A stretch of DNA of 59,632 nucleotides, taken from NCBI GenBank assembly GCA_024643255.1, contig JAHENF010000014.1:14141-73772 (forward strand). The letters are read 5' to 3'. A program made the translations under genes and the position numbers. Below the pieces are notes generated by a model. That model saw only the letters and a list, made by a program, of their open reading frames with translations. It was not told where the DNA came from and did not search any database. Position 1 is the first letter of the stretch; every line of letters starts with the position of its first letter. Of the stretch, positions 1-8,187 are shown one piece after another. Source of the DNA: Ilumatobacteraceae bacterium. Lineage in GTDB: Bacteria; Actinomycetota; Acidimicrobiia; Acidimicrobiales; Ilumatobacteraceae.

Positions 1-1
1 G

Positions 2-115
2 GAGACTCCGGTTGAAGAGGTCGTCGAGGCGCCGGTCGCCGAGGTCGTGGAGACCCCGGTTGCCGAAGCGCCTGCAGAGGTCGTCGAGGAATCCGCGGTC
101 ACGTCCGAAGCCTGA
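2..115 (+). CDS. C-terminal tail of an unidentified protein (5' end outside window)
   Basis: An open frame runs in from the left edge and stops at TGA 113-115, giving 38 residues. They are made almost only of Glu, Val, Ala, Pro and Thr in short repeating units such as ETPVEEVVEAPVAEVVE. This is a low-complexity acidic tail of the kind seen at the ends of some actinobacterial ribosomal and envelope proteins. No domain is visible, so the product cannot be named. Frame and stop are clear; identity is not. Confidence 0.5.
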   Translation, partial: ETPVEEVVEAPVAEVVETPVAEAPAEVVEESAVTSEA

Positions 116-145
116 GCGGATTCCTCCCGCTCGCGCATCGACGCA

Positions 146-151
146 TACGAT
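146..151 (+). promoter_or_regulatory. Putative leaderless -10 box (TACGAT) of the crotonase gene
   Basis: TACGAT matches the actinobacterial TANNNT -10 consensus and ends 8 nt before the ATG at 160. No Shine-Dalgarno sequence is seen. The spacing predicts transcription starting at or next to the start codon. Confidence 0.5.
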
Positions 152-159
152 CTGCGGCC

Positions 160-945
160 ATGGCCGAGATCGTCACCTACGAAGCACGCGACCGCGTTGC
201 GCTCATCACCCTGAACCGACCCGAAGCCCGCAACGCCGTCAACGGCGACGTCGCGCAGGCAATGGAAGCCGCCATCGACCAGATGGAGAACGACGACCAG
301 ATCTGGGTCGGCATCATCCAGGCCAACATCGAGGGCCAGGATCGCCCGGTCTTCTGTGCCGGCGCCGACCTGAAGGCGATCAATTCCGGTGCGGGCGGAT
401 CCCTGATGACGGAACGCGGTGGGTTCGCCGGATTCGCATACCGCGAGCGCAAGAAGCCCGTCATCGTCGCGGTCGACGGCCTCGCCACCGCCGGTGGCTG
501 CGAGATCGTGCTCGCTGCTGATCTGGTGGTCGCGACGACACGCTCCGCCTTCGGCCTCGCCGAGGCCAAGCGCAATCTCGTGGCGGGCGCTGGGGGCCTG
601 TTCCGGCTGCCTCGCGCGATCGGTCGGTCAGCAGCGATGGAGCTGATCCTCACGGGCGAGCCGTTGCCGGCCCAACGGGCTCACGAACTCGGGCTCGTCA
701 ACCGTTTGGTCGAGCCGGGCGAAGCCACCGAGGAAGCGCTGCGTCTCGCCGCCCAGATCACCGCGGCCGCCCCACTCGCGGTCTGGGAGAGTCGCAAAGT
801 CGTGCTCGCTGCGGCGACCGAGGACGACGACACGCTCAAGCGGATGACCGACGCGGCGATGGGTGTGGTGATGCGCTCGGAGGACATCGGCGAGGGTCTC
901 ACCGCTTTCATCGAGAAGCGTGCTCCCCAGTGGAAGGGCCGCTGA
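160..945 (+). CDS. Enoyl-CoA hydratase/isomerase (crotonase) family protein
   Basis: 261 residues, the normal length for a crotonase. The N-terminus (VTYEARDRVALITLNRPEAR) and the CoA-binding/oxyanion segment FCAGADLKAI near residue 66 are typical, as is the second oxyanion loop around GLATAGGCEIVLAAD near residues 107-121. Members hydrate or isomerise acyl-CoA thioesters in fatty-acid or other acyl-CoA catabolism. A residue equivalent to the usual catalytic Glu at the second site is not obvious (FGLAEAKRNLVAGAGGL), so the exact reaction is open. It is monocistronic and converges on the acetyltransferase gene with only 6 nt between the stops. The ATG at 160 is supported by a TACGAT box 8 nt upstream. 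Confidence 0.9.
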   Translation: MAEIVTYEARDRVALITLNRPEARNAVNGDVAQAMEAAIDQMENDDQIWVGIIQANIEGQDRPVFCAGADLKAINSGAGGSLMTERGGFAGFAYRERKKPVIVAVDGLATAGGCEIVLAADLVVATTRSAFGLAEAKRNLVAGAGGLFRLPRAIGRSAAMELILTGEPLPAQRAHELGLVNRLVEPGEATEEALRLAAQITAAAPLAVWESRKVVLAAATEDDDTLKRMTDAAMGVVMRSEDIGEGLTAFIEKRAPQWKGR

Positions 946-951
946 TCTCGC

Positions 952-1398
952 TCAGAGCCAACGGAACGTGGTGATCAGACGCGCCACGATTCCGGCTCGT
1001 TCGTACAGATTCTTGGTGTGGCGGTCGCCGGGCAGGGCCTGTCCCTCGACCGCGACAGCGCCACGTTCGCGAGCGGATGCGATCGCCGCTGCGAGCAGTT
1101 CGTCGCCGAAGCCCAGTTCGCGTGCCTCGGGCGTGACCCACACCTGATCGACGCGCACCACGAGATCGTCGCCGAGGTCGGCGACGAGGTAGCCGATCAC
1201 CACGCCGTCGATGACCCCGACCCACACGTCAGCGCTCAGGCATCGCGTCGGCCAGTCGCCGGCCACCGTGGGATGCTCCGCCAACCATCGGTCTCCACCA
1301 CGCTGGCCCACCAGTGCGGCCCGGGCCTCCTGCTCGAGTTCGGTCAGTGGCGTCAGGTCATCAGCGGGGTCGGCGCGACGGACCGTCGGGTCGATCAC
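952..1398 (-). CDS. GNAT-family N-acetyltransferase
   Basis: 148 residues with GNAT fold features: a central strand segment VVIGYLVADLGDDLVVRVDQVWVTPEARELGFGDEL split over residues 66-100, in which V-x-P-x-x-R-x-x-G-x-G is a degenerate acetyl-CoA motif A. A C-terminal NLYERAGIV segment is typical of motif B. The substrate is unknown. The start is GTG, whose GTGA overlaps the stop of the upstream gene by 4 nt, so the two are probably translated together. Confidence 0.75.
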   Translation of the reverse strand: MIDPTVRRADPADDLTPLTELEQEARAALVGQRGGDRWLAEHPTVAGDWPTRCLSADVWVGVIDGVVIGYLVADLGDDLVVRVDQVWVTPEARELGFGDELLAAAIASARERGAVAVEGQALPGDRHTKNLYERAGIVARLITTFRWL

Positions 1399-1793
1399 GG
1401 CGTCGTGCCACTCAGCTGCGTGAGCTTGCCGAGCACCGTACGCCGGTGACGGTTGCTGCGCTCGTAGGCCTCGATTGCATCTCGTTCGTCGGGCTCGAGT
1501 GTGTCGAGCTTGGAGACGATGTCGGCTGCCGGGAGATGGTCGTAGTCGGACAGCGCCAATGAGGTGACATCGATCCGTTGCCCGGGTGCCGGCGCCGCGG
1601 GAGCCGGCGAGTCGGTGCTCGAGGGCTCGACGACCACGGCATCCTCAGCGGCAGGTGAGAGGAGCGCCTCGATGCGCTGGCGCACCTCTCTGGCTCCCTG
1701 ATCGACGGCCAGCTTGCCGATGAATCGGGCGAGCACGATCTCGCGTTGCACGCGACCGATCGCTGCGGGCACCTGGTCCAGCAACGTGGTCAT
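1395..1793 (-). CDS. Conserved actinobacterial hypothetical protein
   Basis: 132 residues. The N-terminal 45 residues look helical; the middle is Pro/Ala/Ser-rich and probably disordered (residues 48-72). The C-terminal 55 residues carry the pattern SDYDHLPAADIVSKLDTL followed by an acidic helix and YERSNRHRRTVL. I recognise this C-terminal pattern from small actinobacterial proteins of unknown role. It is translationally coupled to the GNAT gene by a GTGA overlap. No function is assigned. Confidence 0.6.
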   Translation of the reverse strand: MTTLLDQVPAAIGRVQREIVLARFIGKLAVDQGAREVRQRIEALLSPAAEDAVVVEPSSTDSPAPAAPAPGQRIDVTSLALSDYDHLPAADIVSKLDTLEPDERDAIEAYERSNRHRRTVLGKLTQLSGTTP

Positions 1794-1811
1794 GTCGAAT
1801 GTCCGGAGTGA

Positions 1812-2315
1812 TCAGGAGGCGAAGATCGGACAATCGTCGTCGCCGACAGGGCAGTTCGGCGCGCTGGAGCGCACCAGGAGGAAGCACGACGAGCAGAGCT
1901 GCTCGTCCTGTTGCTTGGGCTGCAGACGCTCGCCTCCCTCACCACGCACTTCCGGCTCGTCGTCCTCGTCGTCATCGTCGTCATCGTCGTCCGAGGCCAC
2001 GAGACGGTCCTTCAGGATCTTGTCCAGATCCTCCTCGACGTCGTCATCCGCGATGAGTTCATCGTCGTCATCGTCGTCGTCATCGTCGGCCGCGCGCTTC
2101 TTGCGCTTGGTGCGGGGAGCCTCGGCTGCAGCGCTCTCATCGTCGTCATCGTCGTCGACGACGGCATCGTCGTCGTCGTCGTCCTCAGCAGGAACGTCGT
2201 CGTCATCGTCGTCGAGATCGAGGTCCTCGTCGTCGAGTTCGAGCTCGGCGTCGTCGGTCTCCTCCTCGTCGGTTTCCTCGTCGGTTTCGTTCTCTGTGAT
2301 GTCGTCGTCAGCCAT
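1812..2315 (-). CDS. Asp/Glu-rich DUF4193-like protein with C-terminal Cys cluster
   Basis: 167 residues. More than half of residues 1-125 are Asp or Glu, with runs of up to about 9 Asp; a short basic patch (TKRKKRA) interrupts them. The last 45 residues, PKQQDEQLCSSCFLLVRSSA and on to two more Cys before the end, match the C-terminal part of the actinobacterial DUF4193 family, in which a CSSCFLV motif is conserved. Here four Cys could bind zinc. Ordinary DUF4193 proteins are about 100 residues, so this one has an expanded acidic region encoded by GAC/GAT microsatellite-like DNA. The function of the family is unknown. It lies 18 nt upstream of the next minus-strand gene. Confidence 0.6.
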   Translation of the reverse strand: MADDDITENETDEETDEEETDDAELELDDEDLDLDDDDDDVPAEDDDDDDAVVDDDDDDESAAAEAPRTKRKKRAADDDDDDDDDELIADDDVEEDLDKILKDRLVASDDDDDDDDEDDEPEVRGEGGERLQPKQQDEQLCSSCFLLVRSSAPNCPVGDDDCPIFAS

Positions 2316-2449
2316 GTCGTCGTTTCGATCTCGTCGTACGGCGGGTCACCGAACGAATGGGCGCTTGCGGCGGGAGCATAGGCGTGACGGGTGAGTCGAT
2401 CGGGAAGCCATCTTTGTGACACCCGTCACAGTGGCCCGACCCGCGAGCT
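2316..2449. other. Gap between thyX-like gene and acidic gene; holds a CRP-type palindrome
   Basis: This gap contains no plausible gene. Its one clear element is the palindrome TGTGACACCCGTCACA at 2415-2430, described separately. The rest is unremarkable GC-rich sequence that should hold the promoter of the acidic gene. Confidence 0.4.
2415..2430. promoter_or_regulatory. Perfect CRP/FNR-type palindrome (TGTGA-N6-TCACA)
   Basis: TGTGAC-ACCC-GTCACA is a perfect 6-bp-arm palindrome and fits exactly the TGTGA-N6-TCACA consensus of CRP, including mycobacterial CRP. It sits about 100 bp upstream of the acidic DUF4193-like gene (start 2315) and 20 bp beyond the stop of the thyX-like gene. A role as a small transcript hairpin is possible but there is no U-rich tract after it. 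Confidence 0.45.
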
Positions 2450-4051
2450 TCAGGAGCCGCCGCGGCGGGCCTCGGCGCGGCGCTCGGCTTCGAGGCGTTC
2501 GAGCTCCGGGGCATGGGTGGTCATGTGATTCATCGTCGCGGCGATCGCGTGATGGCCAGCTTGCTCGCCGATCAGACGGTGCATCTCGAGCGCCACGCGT
2601 CGATACGACGGATGGCCCTGCGGCGACGACCTGAGCTCGAGCATGTGAATCGCCTCGCGGGCATTGAACTGCATCACATAGCGCATCCGGTACGCCATCG
2701 ACACCGCATACGAGGCCTGATTCGGGTACTCGTCGTTGAGCGCGTCGTAGAGGGCGGCGGATCGGTGCATCGCTTCGTCGAAGTCGGCGCTCAACCCCGC
2801 CTCGTCGACCAGATCCGGTCGTGAATATCCGTGGTTCGGAGTGAGTCGCTGCCACTCGATCGTGAGCATGCGGTGCCGCTGCATGTCACGGAACGCTCCG
2901 TAGTCGCTCAACACGTCGAACCGGTAGAACGACCGCTCGAACGCCCGACCGGGTTTGTGGCGTCGATTCTCCCGTTCGCCCACGTAGGCCCGCAGCAGCG
3001 ACACTCGCTCGTCGACCCCGAGACGCCGGACCCGCTCGATCAGCTGGTGCTCGGGAAGCGTCGAGTGGGAGTAGCAGATGGCGGCGAGCAGCTTGTCCTC
3101 GGCCTCTGGGTCGAAGTCGACGAGTTCGACCTCGGCGGCGGCATCGACGGGCGCTCCGCCGAAGAGTTCATCGACCAGCAACCGAGTGTCGTCGCGGGTG
3201 GCCGCGAGGTAGTCGCTCCAGCGTCCACCCCGCTCGGGGAGATCGACGCGACGCAGGAAGCTCGGGATCACCTTGCGCAGCTCGTGGAGCATCAGGTCGG
3301 CGTATTCGCGTGACTCGGGCAGTGGGTTGGCCCGCATCCGCAGCAGCAACGCCTCGAATGCCTGTCCGGTGCCGTAGATGCCGACATTGGACGTGGCGGC
3401 CGCCGGCAGGATCCCACGCACCGCGTCGAGGGCCTTCGCTCGAGTCGCCGTCCGGTAGACGAATTCGCTGTCGTCGGGTCCGCGCTCGACGGTCGAGCGC
3501 ACGTGCTCGGTGACCAGATCGACGCTGCGGCTGTACGCATCGAAGATCCGGTCGAGGTCGCCGACGTATCGGGTGCCGAGGGGCCCTGCCAGCACGGCGG
3601 GGTCGCGGTAGTAGCGGTAACGACCCCCGAGGCGGGTGTCGTAGGAGATGTAGCGAGTGCTCTGTTCGAGGTAGCTCATCAGCCGACCCCATTCGAGGAT
3701 CTTCGTGAGCAGGTTCGAGGCCTGTTCGCAGGCCAGGTGCACCCCGCCGAGCTGTGCAACCGAATCGTCCCCGTAGTCGAAGAACACGCGCTCGTAGAGT
3801 TCCTCGGCGCGATCGAGGCCGATCGTGGCGTCGACCGAATGGTCGCCGCTCACGTCGAGGTCGCCGACGAACTCGTCGAGAAAGAGACGACGGAGCGACT
3901 TGTGACTCCGGCTGTATCGGGCGAACAGTGCGCCCTTGACGACCTCGGGCAAATTGACCAGCGCAAAGACCGGCCCATCGAGGTTCGTGAAGTACCGCCG
4001 CAGCACATCGGCTTCGTCCGCGGTGAAGGTCTCGGGGACGTACACAGCCAC
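2450..4051 (-). CDS. Double-domain ThyX-like (Thy1 family) protein
   Basis: 533 residues, about twice the length of a flavin-dependent thymidylate synthase (ThyX, about 250). Two Thy1-like halves are visible. The first contains EWGRLMSYLEQSTRYISYD (around 143-161), resembling the ThyX ExSTRY region but with EWGR where ThyX has RHR. The second contains MQRHRMLTIEWQ and, further on, NAREAIHMLELRSS, resembling the ThyX RHR motif and the C-terminal arginine helix, but without the usual Ser/Glu pattern after RHR. The family is annotated as FAD-dependent thymidylate synthase in actinobacteria, but the altered motifs make that activity doubtful. GTG start; TAGAGT lies 8 nt upstream. Confidence 0.75.
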   Translation of the reverse strand: MAVYVPETFTADEADVLRRYFTNLDGPVFALVNLPEVVKGALFARYSRSHKSLRRLFLDEFVGDLDVSGDHSVDATIGLDRAEELYERVFFDYGDDSVAQLGGVHLACEQASNLLTKILEWGRLMSYLEQSTRYISYDTRLGGRYRYYRDPAVLAGPLGTRYVGDLDRIFDAYSRSVDLVTEHVRSTVERGPDDSEFVYRTATRAKALDAVRGILPAAATSNVGIYGTGQAFEALLLRMRANPLPESREYADLMLHELRKVIPSFLRRVDLPERGGRWSDYLAATRDDTRLLVDELFGGAPVDAAAEVELVDFDPEAEDKLLAAICYSHSTLPEHQLIERVRRLGVDERVSLLRAYVGERENRRHKPGRAFERSFYRFDVLSDYGAFRDMQRHRMLTIEWQRLTPNHGYSRPDLVDEAGLSADFDEAMHRSAALYDALNDEYPNQASYAVSMAYRMRYVMQFNAREAIHMLELRSSPQGHPSYRRVALEMHRLIGEQAGHHAIAATMNHMTTHAPELERLEAERRAEARRGGS

Positions 4052-4059
4052 GAGAGGTC

Positions 4060-4065
4060 ACTCTA
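4060..4065 (-). promoter_or_regulatory. Putative leaderless -10 box (TAGAGT) of the thyX-like gene
   Basis: On the minus strand TAGAGT ends 8 nt before the GTG start at 4051. No Shine-Dalgarno sequence is present. This fits the TANNNT leaderless pattern seen repeatedly in this window. Confidence 0.45.
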
Positions 4066-4128
4066 GAAGAGCGGGACCGGACCCCTCGGGATCCTCGGGT
4101 TCCGCTGACCTGGGCTGATCGGTGAATG

Positions 4129-4749
4129 TCAGGCGTGAAGCACCGCGGCGTCGGCGGCGACGACCACCTCGACCCGTGTTGCCCGCCTCGTGCGGCGACC
4201 GTCGACGGCGACGGCCATCGGTCGCCTGAACGTCCACGTCGACGAGCGGATCGATCGTGTCCCGATACCAGGATGCGGCACGTGCGTCCCGGTGCGCAGG
4301 CGCCGGCGGGCGGCCAAGCGTTGGCGAAGGCCGAACCCCGCACCGACTTCGAAGACCTCGACGCGACCGTCGTTGGGGTGGCCGCGAGGGGCGACGTCCC
4401 ACTCGCCGATGTACTCGGCGTTCATCACGATCACCACTGTCCCTCGCCACCAACTCCCCCGCCACCACGGCGCTCGGATCACGACGTGGGCGCATGCGAC
4501 GACCGCTTCGCCGTCGAGCGTGACGTCGAGCAGGTCGACGGGGAACTCGTTGAGCGTCGGTCGTTCGTCGACCGACGGGTCGCCGAAGGTTCGCGCGAGG
4601 TCGCCTCGGCGTCCGAAGACGGGCGGCCCGGGCCGTCCGCCACGAATCGCATCCAACCGTGTTGCCAGCGCCGGGTCACCGTCGACGACGACGAGATCCT
4701 CGGGACGCTCGACCGAGCGGCCCCACGGTTCACCCTGCTTGATCGTCAT
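4129..4749 (-). CDS. Diacylglycerol/sphingosine kinase-like C-terminal domain protein
   Basis: 206 residues from the ATG at 4749. The middle part, with VVIVMNAEYIGEWDVAPRGH and then NDGRVEVFEV, is the pattern found in the C-terminal beta domain of YegS/diacylglycerol-kinase-like lipid kinases. The N-terminal nucleotide-binding domain with its GGDGT motif is absent. It may therefore be a stand-alone domain rather than an active kinase. The start lies inside the 3' end of helY (20-nt overlap), so it is probably the last gene of the tatB-tatC-helY operon. A longer start upstream would only add residues that are antisense-like in composition. Confidence 0.5.
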   Translation of the reverse strand: MTIKQGEPWGRSVERPEDLVVVDGDPALATRLDAIRGGRPGPPVFGRRGDLARTFGDPSVDERPTLNEFPVDLLDVTLDGEAVVACAHVVIRAPWWRGSWWRGTVVIVMNAEYIGEWDVAPRGHPNDGRVEVFEVGAGFGLRQRLAARRRLRTGTHVPHPGIGTRSIRSSTWTFRRPMAVAVDGRRTRRATRVEVVVAADAAVLHA

Positions 4750-7414
4750 GAGCACTGGGGGCGGCCGCAGAACTATCGGCGACGACCCCGCGAAATGCCT
4801 GTTCAGCGGCCGTCGCTGCGGCCCGCCGTGTCCCGGGATCCGGGGCGACGATCGCGAGTTGGCGCAACAGGTCGATGAGTTGCTTCGTGGTCCGAACGAA
4901 GTCGCCGCCGGTGAGTTCCTCCTCGCCGACGACCTCCGCAAAGCCCTCGCCGGCCACCCAGGCATGAGCGATCGCCGCGAACGTCGGGTCGGGCGCTCGA
5001 TGTTCGCCGAGTCCGACCGCGCGTTCGCTCGCGCGCAGGTCCTCGCTCACCGCCGAGAGGCGGCGGGCTCGACGCCGCACCTCGTCGGAGGAGAACCAAG
5101 GTGCCGGCGGAGTGTCGGAGCTGCGATGTTCGTAGACGAGCATCGAGACGAGGGCTGCGAGATCGGCGGGATCCAGGCCGTCGAGGAGTCCAGACCTGAC
5201 GACCTCGGTCACGAGCAGGTCGGACTCGTGGAATGTCCGTGCGAGCATCTCGCCTGCCTCGGTCAGTGTCCAGGTCGGCCGATCGATGTACCCGTAGGTG
5301 GTGAGCACGTCGAGGACGCGATCGAATTCCTTCGCCAACGACAGGTTCTTGCCACTGACGCGTCGTTCGAGGTCCGCGATCTCATTCTCGATGCGGTCGG
5401 CCTTGGCTGCTGCGGCGAGCTTGGTGCGGAGGTCCGGATCGCGAGCGACCGGATGTTGGGCGGCTCCGGGCATGTCGGGATCGCGGCGGGTGCGTTTGGA
5501 GCTGGCTCCGGGCGACAGCTTCACGGCACGGAGCCGACGCGCCACGTCGTTGCGGTATTCCTTGCGGTTCGGCGCGCACTGCGCAGGAAGCGTCACCGTG
5601 CCGACCGGCAGCGGAGGATCGTCGAAGTCCTCGGCCGTTGCGTAGATGCTCTTGGCCGACTTGGTGATCAGCGTGGCGCGAAGCCCGGTCTTGCGGTGCG
5701 CCGTGGCGACCACCGCTGCCGCACCCCGATAGGTGCCCTTGGCGATGTGCACCACGACCCCGGGTCGAAGGGCGGCGAGCGCGTCGGTCACGGCTCGGCG
5801 ACGGACATCGCGTCCGGCGGTGTGCTCGGCGTGTTCGTCGTCGCGGAGCCGTCGGTACTCGTCGATGTCGCCGAGTTCGCTGTGGGCCTGCTCACGCAGG
5901 TCGCCGAGTGCCGTACGTCGCCGTTCGAGCCTGGCTTCGAGGCGCACCACGTCCCGATCGGCTTGGTACTGCGCGAACGACAGGTTCAGCAGGTGGTGGG
6001 CCTCGTCGCTGCTGTACGTCCGGATGAGGTTGGCGGCCATGTTGTAGGTCGGATGGAACGCTGAACGCAGATGAAATGACGAGCTGCCGGCGAGTTCGGC
6101 GACCTCGTCGAAGCGGACCCAAGGCGACCAGAGCACCACGGCGGTGCCGAGTTCGTCGATCCCCCGCCGCCCGGCGCGCCCGGTCAGCTGCGTGTACTGG
6201 CCGGGCGTGAGACGTTCGTGATGCTCGCCGGTGAACTTGGTCAGCTTCTCGATGACCACGGTTCGAGCGGGCATGTTGATGCCCACTGCGAGCGTCTCGG
6301 TCGCGAACACCACCTTGATGAGACCCTCGACGAAACACGCCTCGACGACCTCCTTCATCGGCGGGACCATCCCGGCATGATGGGCCGCGATGCCGCTCTC
6401 GAGTTGCGTGACGAATTGGTGGTAGCCGAGGACCTGCAGGTCGGCGTCGTCGAGACCTCCGAGCCGGGCCTCGATGATGCTCGAGATCGCCGCCCGCTCG
6501 TCGCCTGTCGTCAGGTGCAGGCCGGCGTCGACGCAGGACTTGGCGGCGGCATCGCATTGGGCCCGGCTGAAGATGAAGAAGATCGCCGGCAGGAGGCCCC
6601 GCGACTCGAGGAGCTCGACGGTCTCGACGCGACTCGGTGGTGCGAGCACCTTGCGGCCCGACCCCTGGTCGCCGCCTCGCGTCCGGCGTCGGTCACGAGG
6701 GCCCCCGGTTCGTCCGCGCACACCAGACTCGTCGAGTTGGACCGCATCACGGTTCACGTGGCCGGACACGAAGACCGGCAGCATCCGCAGGCGACCGTTG
6801 GTCTTGTCGGCAACGAGGTATTCGTTGTCGAGGCGCACGGGCCGTTGCCGCTCGACGATCGAGGCGGTCGGGCCACGCACGGTCGAGATCCAGTCGGCGA
6901 GTTCGTCGACGTTGCTCACCGTTGCCGACAGGCACACGAGCCGCACGTGTTGTGGCAGATGGATCATGACCTCTTCCCACACAGGGCCGCGGTAGGAGTC
7001 CTGGAGGAAATGCACCTCGTCGAGGACGACGAGCCCGAGGTCGTGCAGCAGCCGCGACCGTCCGTAGATCATGTTGCGGAGCACCTCGGTGGTCATCACC
7101 ACGATCGGAGCGTCTCCGTTGATCGAGTTGTCACCGGTGAGCAGACCGACCTCGTCGTCGCCGTAGATGGCCACGAGGTCGCGGAACTTCTGATTCGACA
7201 ACGCCTTCACCGGCGCCGTGTAGAACGCCCGCTTGCCGGCGCGACGAGCTTGGTCGACGCCGTACTCGGCGACGACGGTCTTGCCGCTGCCGGTCGGCAC
7301 CGCCACGACCACGTGCTCACCGCGGTCGAGCGCATCGAATGCCTCGGTCTGGAATCGATCGATCGGGAACGAGTACCGGGCGACGAATTCGGCCCGGCTC
7401 TGCGCGTCGGTCAC
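4730..7414 (-). CDS. helY: HelY/Ski2-like superfamily 2 RNA/DNA helicase (DSHCT domain)
   Basis: 894 residues from the GTG at 7414, which overlaps the tatC stop as GTGA; an in-frame start 33 nt upstream exists but lies inside tatC. Helicase motifs are clear: Walker A VPTGSGKTVVAEY near residue 42, DEVH (motif II), SATVSN (motif III), and QLTGRAGRRGIDELG (motif VI). The C-terminal third contains the insertion and the DSHCT region typical of Ski2/Mtr4 proteins, rich in Arg and ending with the helical bundle. Mtr4-like helicases unwind structured RNA for decay or processing. The helY-tatC order matches mycobacteria (Rv2092c-Rv2093c). Confidence 0.93.
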   Translation of the reverse strand: MTDAQSRAEFVARYSFPIDRFQTEAFDALDRGEHVVVAVPTGSGKTVVAEYGVDQARRAGKRAFYTAPVKALSNQKFRDLVAIYGDDEVGLLTGDNSINGDAPIVVMTTEVLRNMIYGRSRLLHDLGLVVLDEVHFLQDSYRGPVWEEVMIHLPQHVRLVCLSATVSNVDELADWISTVRGPTASIVERQRPVRLDNEYLVADKTNGRLRMLPVFVSGHVNRDAVQLDESGVRGRTGGPRDRRRTRGGDQGSGRKVLAPPSRVETVELLESRGLLPAIFFIFSRAQCDAAAKSCVDAGLHLTTGDERAAISSIIEARLGGLDDADLQVLGYHQFVTQLESGIAAHHAGMVPPMKEVVEACFVEGLIKVVFATETLAVGINMPARTVVIEKLTKFTGEHHERLTPGQYTQLTGRAGRRGIDELGTAVVLWSPWVRFDEVAELAGSSSFHLRSAFHPTYNMAANLIRTYSSDEAHHLLNLSFAQYQADRDVVRLEARLERRRTALGDLREQAHSELGDIDEYRRLRDDEHAEHTAGRDVRRRAVTDALAALRPGVVVHIAKGTYRGAAAVVATAHRKTGLRATLITKSAKSIYATAEDFDDPPLPVGTVTLPAQCAPNRKEYRNDVARRLRAVKLSPGASSKRTRRDPDMPGAAQHPVARDPDLRTKLAAAAKADRIENEIADLERRVSGKNLSLAKEFDRVLDVLTTYGYIDRPTWTLTEAGEMLARTFHESDLLVTEVVRSGLLDGLDPADLAALVSMLVYEHRSSDTPPAPWFSSDEVRRRARRLSAVSEDLRASERAVGLGEHRAPDPTFAAIAHAWVAGEGFAEVVGEEELTGGDFVRTTKQLIDLLRQLAIVAPDPGTRRAAATAAEQAFRGVVADSSAAAPSAHDDQAG

Positions 7415-8187
7415 TCCGCAGCCGGGCGCCGTCGCACGACCAGCCACCCGATGAACACCGCGAGGAAGTACAGGATCATCATCGGTACGCCGAGCATCGC
7501 CATGGTGATCGGGTCACCCGACGGTGTGATCACCGCCGCGATCACGGCGATGATGACCATCGCCATCCGCCAGCTGTTCATCAGGCGACGTGGCGACACC
7601 GCTCCGACGAGGATCAGGCCGACGACGAAGACGGGCAGGAGAAATCCGATGCCGAACGCGAAGATCATCAACCCGATGAGCGTGACGTAGCTGCTGACCG
7701 AGAAGATCTGGTTGACGTCGGATCCCGACCATGAGATCAGGAAGTTCAGTGCCTGCCCCACCGTGGTGTAGGCGAGCACTCCCCCGGCGGTGAACAGCAC
7801 GATCGAGGAGACCACGAACGGGATCGCGTAACGCTTCTCCTTGGCGTGGAGGGCGGGAACGGTGAATCGCCAGACCTGCCAGAGCAGCACCGGGAGCGCC
7901 ACGATGATCCCGCCGTACATGCCGATGCGCATTCGGGTGGCGAGACCTTCGGTCGGGCTGAAGGCATTGAGCGTGGGATCGCAGAAGTCGGCGGGCTTGC
8001 GCGCGCAGAGATCGGCGTAGGGCTGGATGAGGAAGTCGAGCACGTGGTCGTAGAACGCGACGATCAGCACCATGCCGATCGCGATGGCCAGCGCGCTGCG
8101 GATGATGCGGACTCGTAGCTCACCGAGGTGTTCGGTGAGCGTCATCGTGTCCGAGCCGGATTCCTCGACCTCTTCGTCAGTGCTCAT
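7411..8187 (-). CDS. tatC: Sec-independent protein translocase subunit TatC
   Basis: 258 residues with the TatC N-terminal signature MTLTEHLGELRVRIIRS preceded by an acidic leader, followed by six hydrophobic segments. The conserved periplasmic Pro/Glu region is present (FSPTEGLATRMRIGMYGGII), and the conserved loop YAIPFVVSS follows. TatC forms the receptor for twin-arginine signal peptides together with TatB. The gene overlaps tatB by ATGA upstream and helY by GTGA downstream, indicating one translationally coupled operon. Confidence 0.96.
   Translation of the reverse strand: MSTDEEVEESGSDTMTLTEHLGELRVRIIRSALAIAIGMVLIVAFYDHVLDFLIQPYADLCARKPADFCDPTLNAFSPTEGLATRMRIGMYGGIIVALPVLLWQVWRFTVPALHAKEKRYAIPFVVSSIVLFTAGGVLAYTTVGQALNFLISWSGSDVNQIFSVSSYVTLIGLMIFAFGIGFLLPVFVVGLILVGAVSPRRLMNSWRMAMVIIAVIAAVITPSGDPITMAMLGVPMMILYFLAVFIGWLVVRRRPAAE

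Noticed and set aside
12-521. Arg-rich open frame over the crotonase gene
   Set aside because: It is an alternate frame of a clear enoyl-CoA hydratase and its composition (Arg/Pro/His-rich) is that of antisense or shifted GC-rich DNA.
1911-2381. Plus-strand frame made of Val, Ile and Leu runs that looks like a membrane protein
   Set aside because: It is the antisense of the Asp-rich protein; GTCGTCATC repeats read on this strand give Val/Ile by chance.
2415-2430. Terminator hairpin for the thyX-like gene
   Set aside because: The stem is only 6 bp and is not followed by a U-tract, whereas the sequence fits the CRP consensus exactly. Kept as regulatory site instead.
4190-6064. Long plus-strand open frame of 624 codons
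   Set aside because: It lies antisense to helY, where the opposite strand has complete helicase motifs. Long antisense frames are expected at this GC content.
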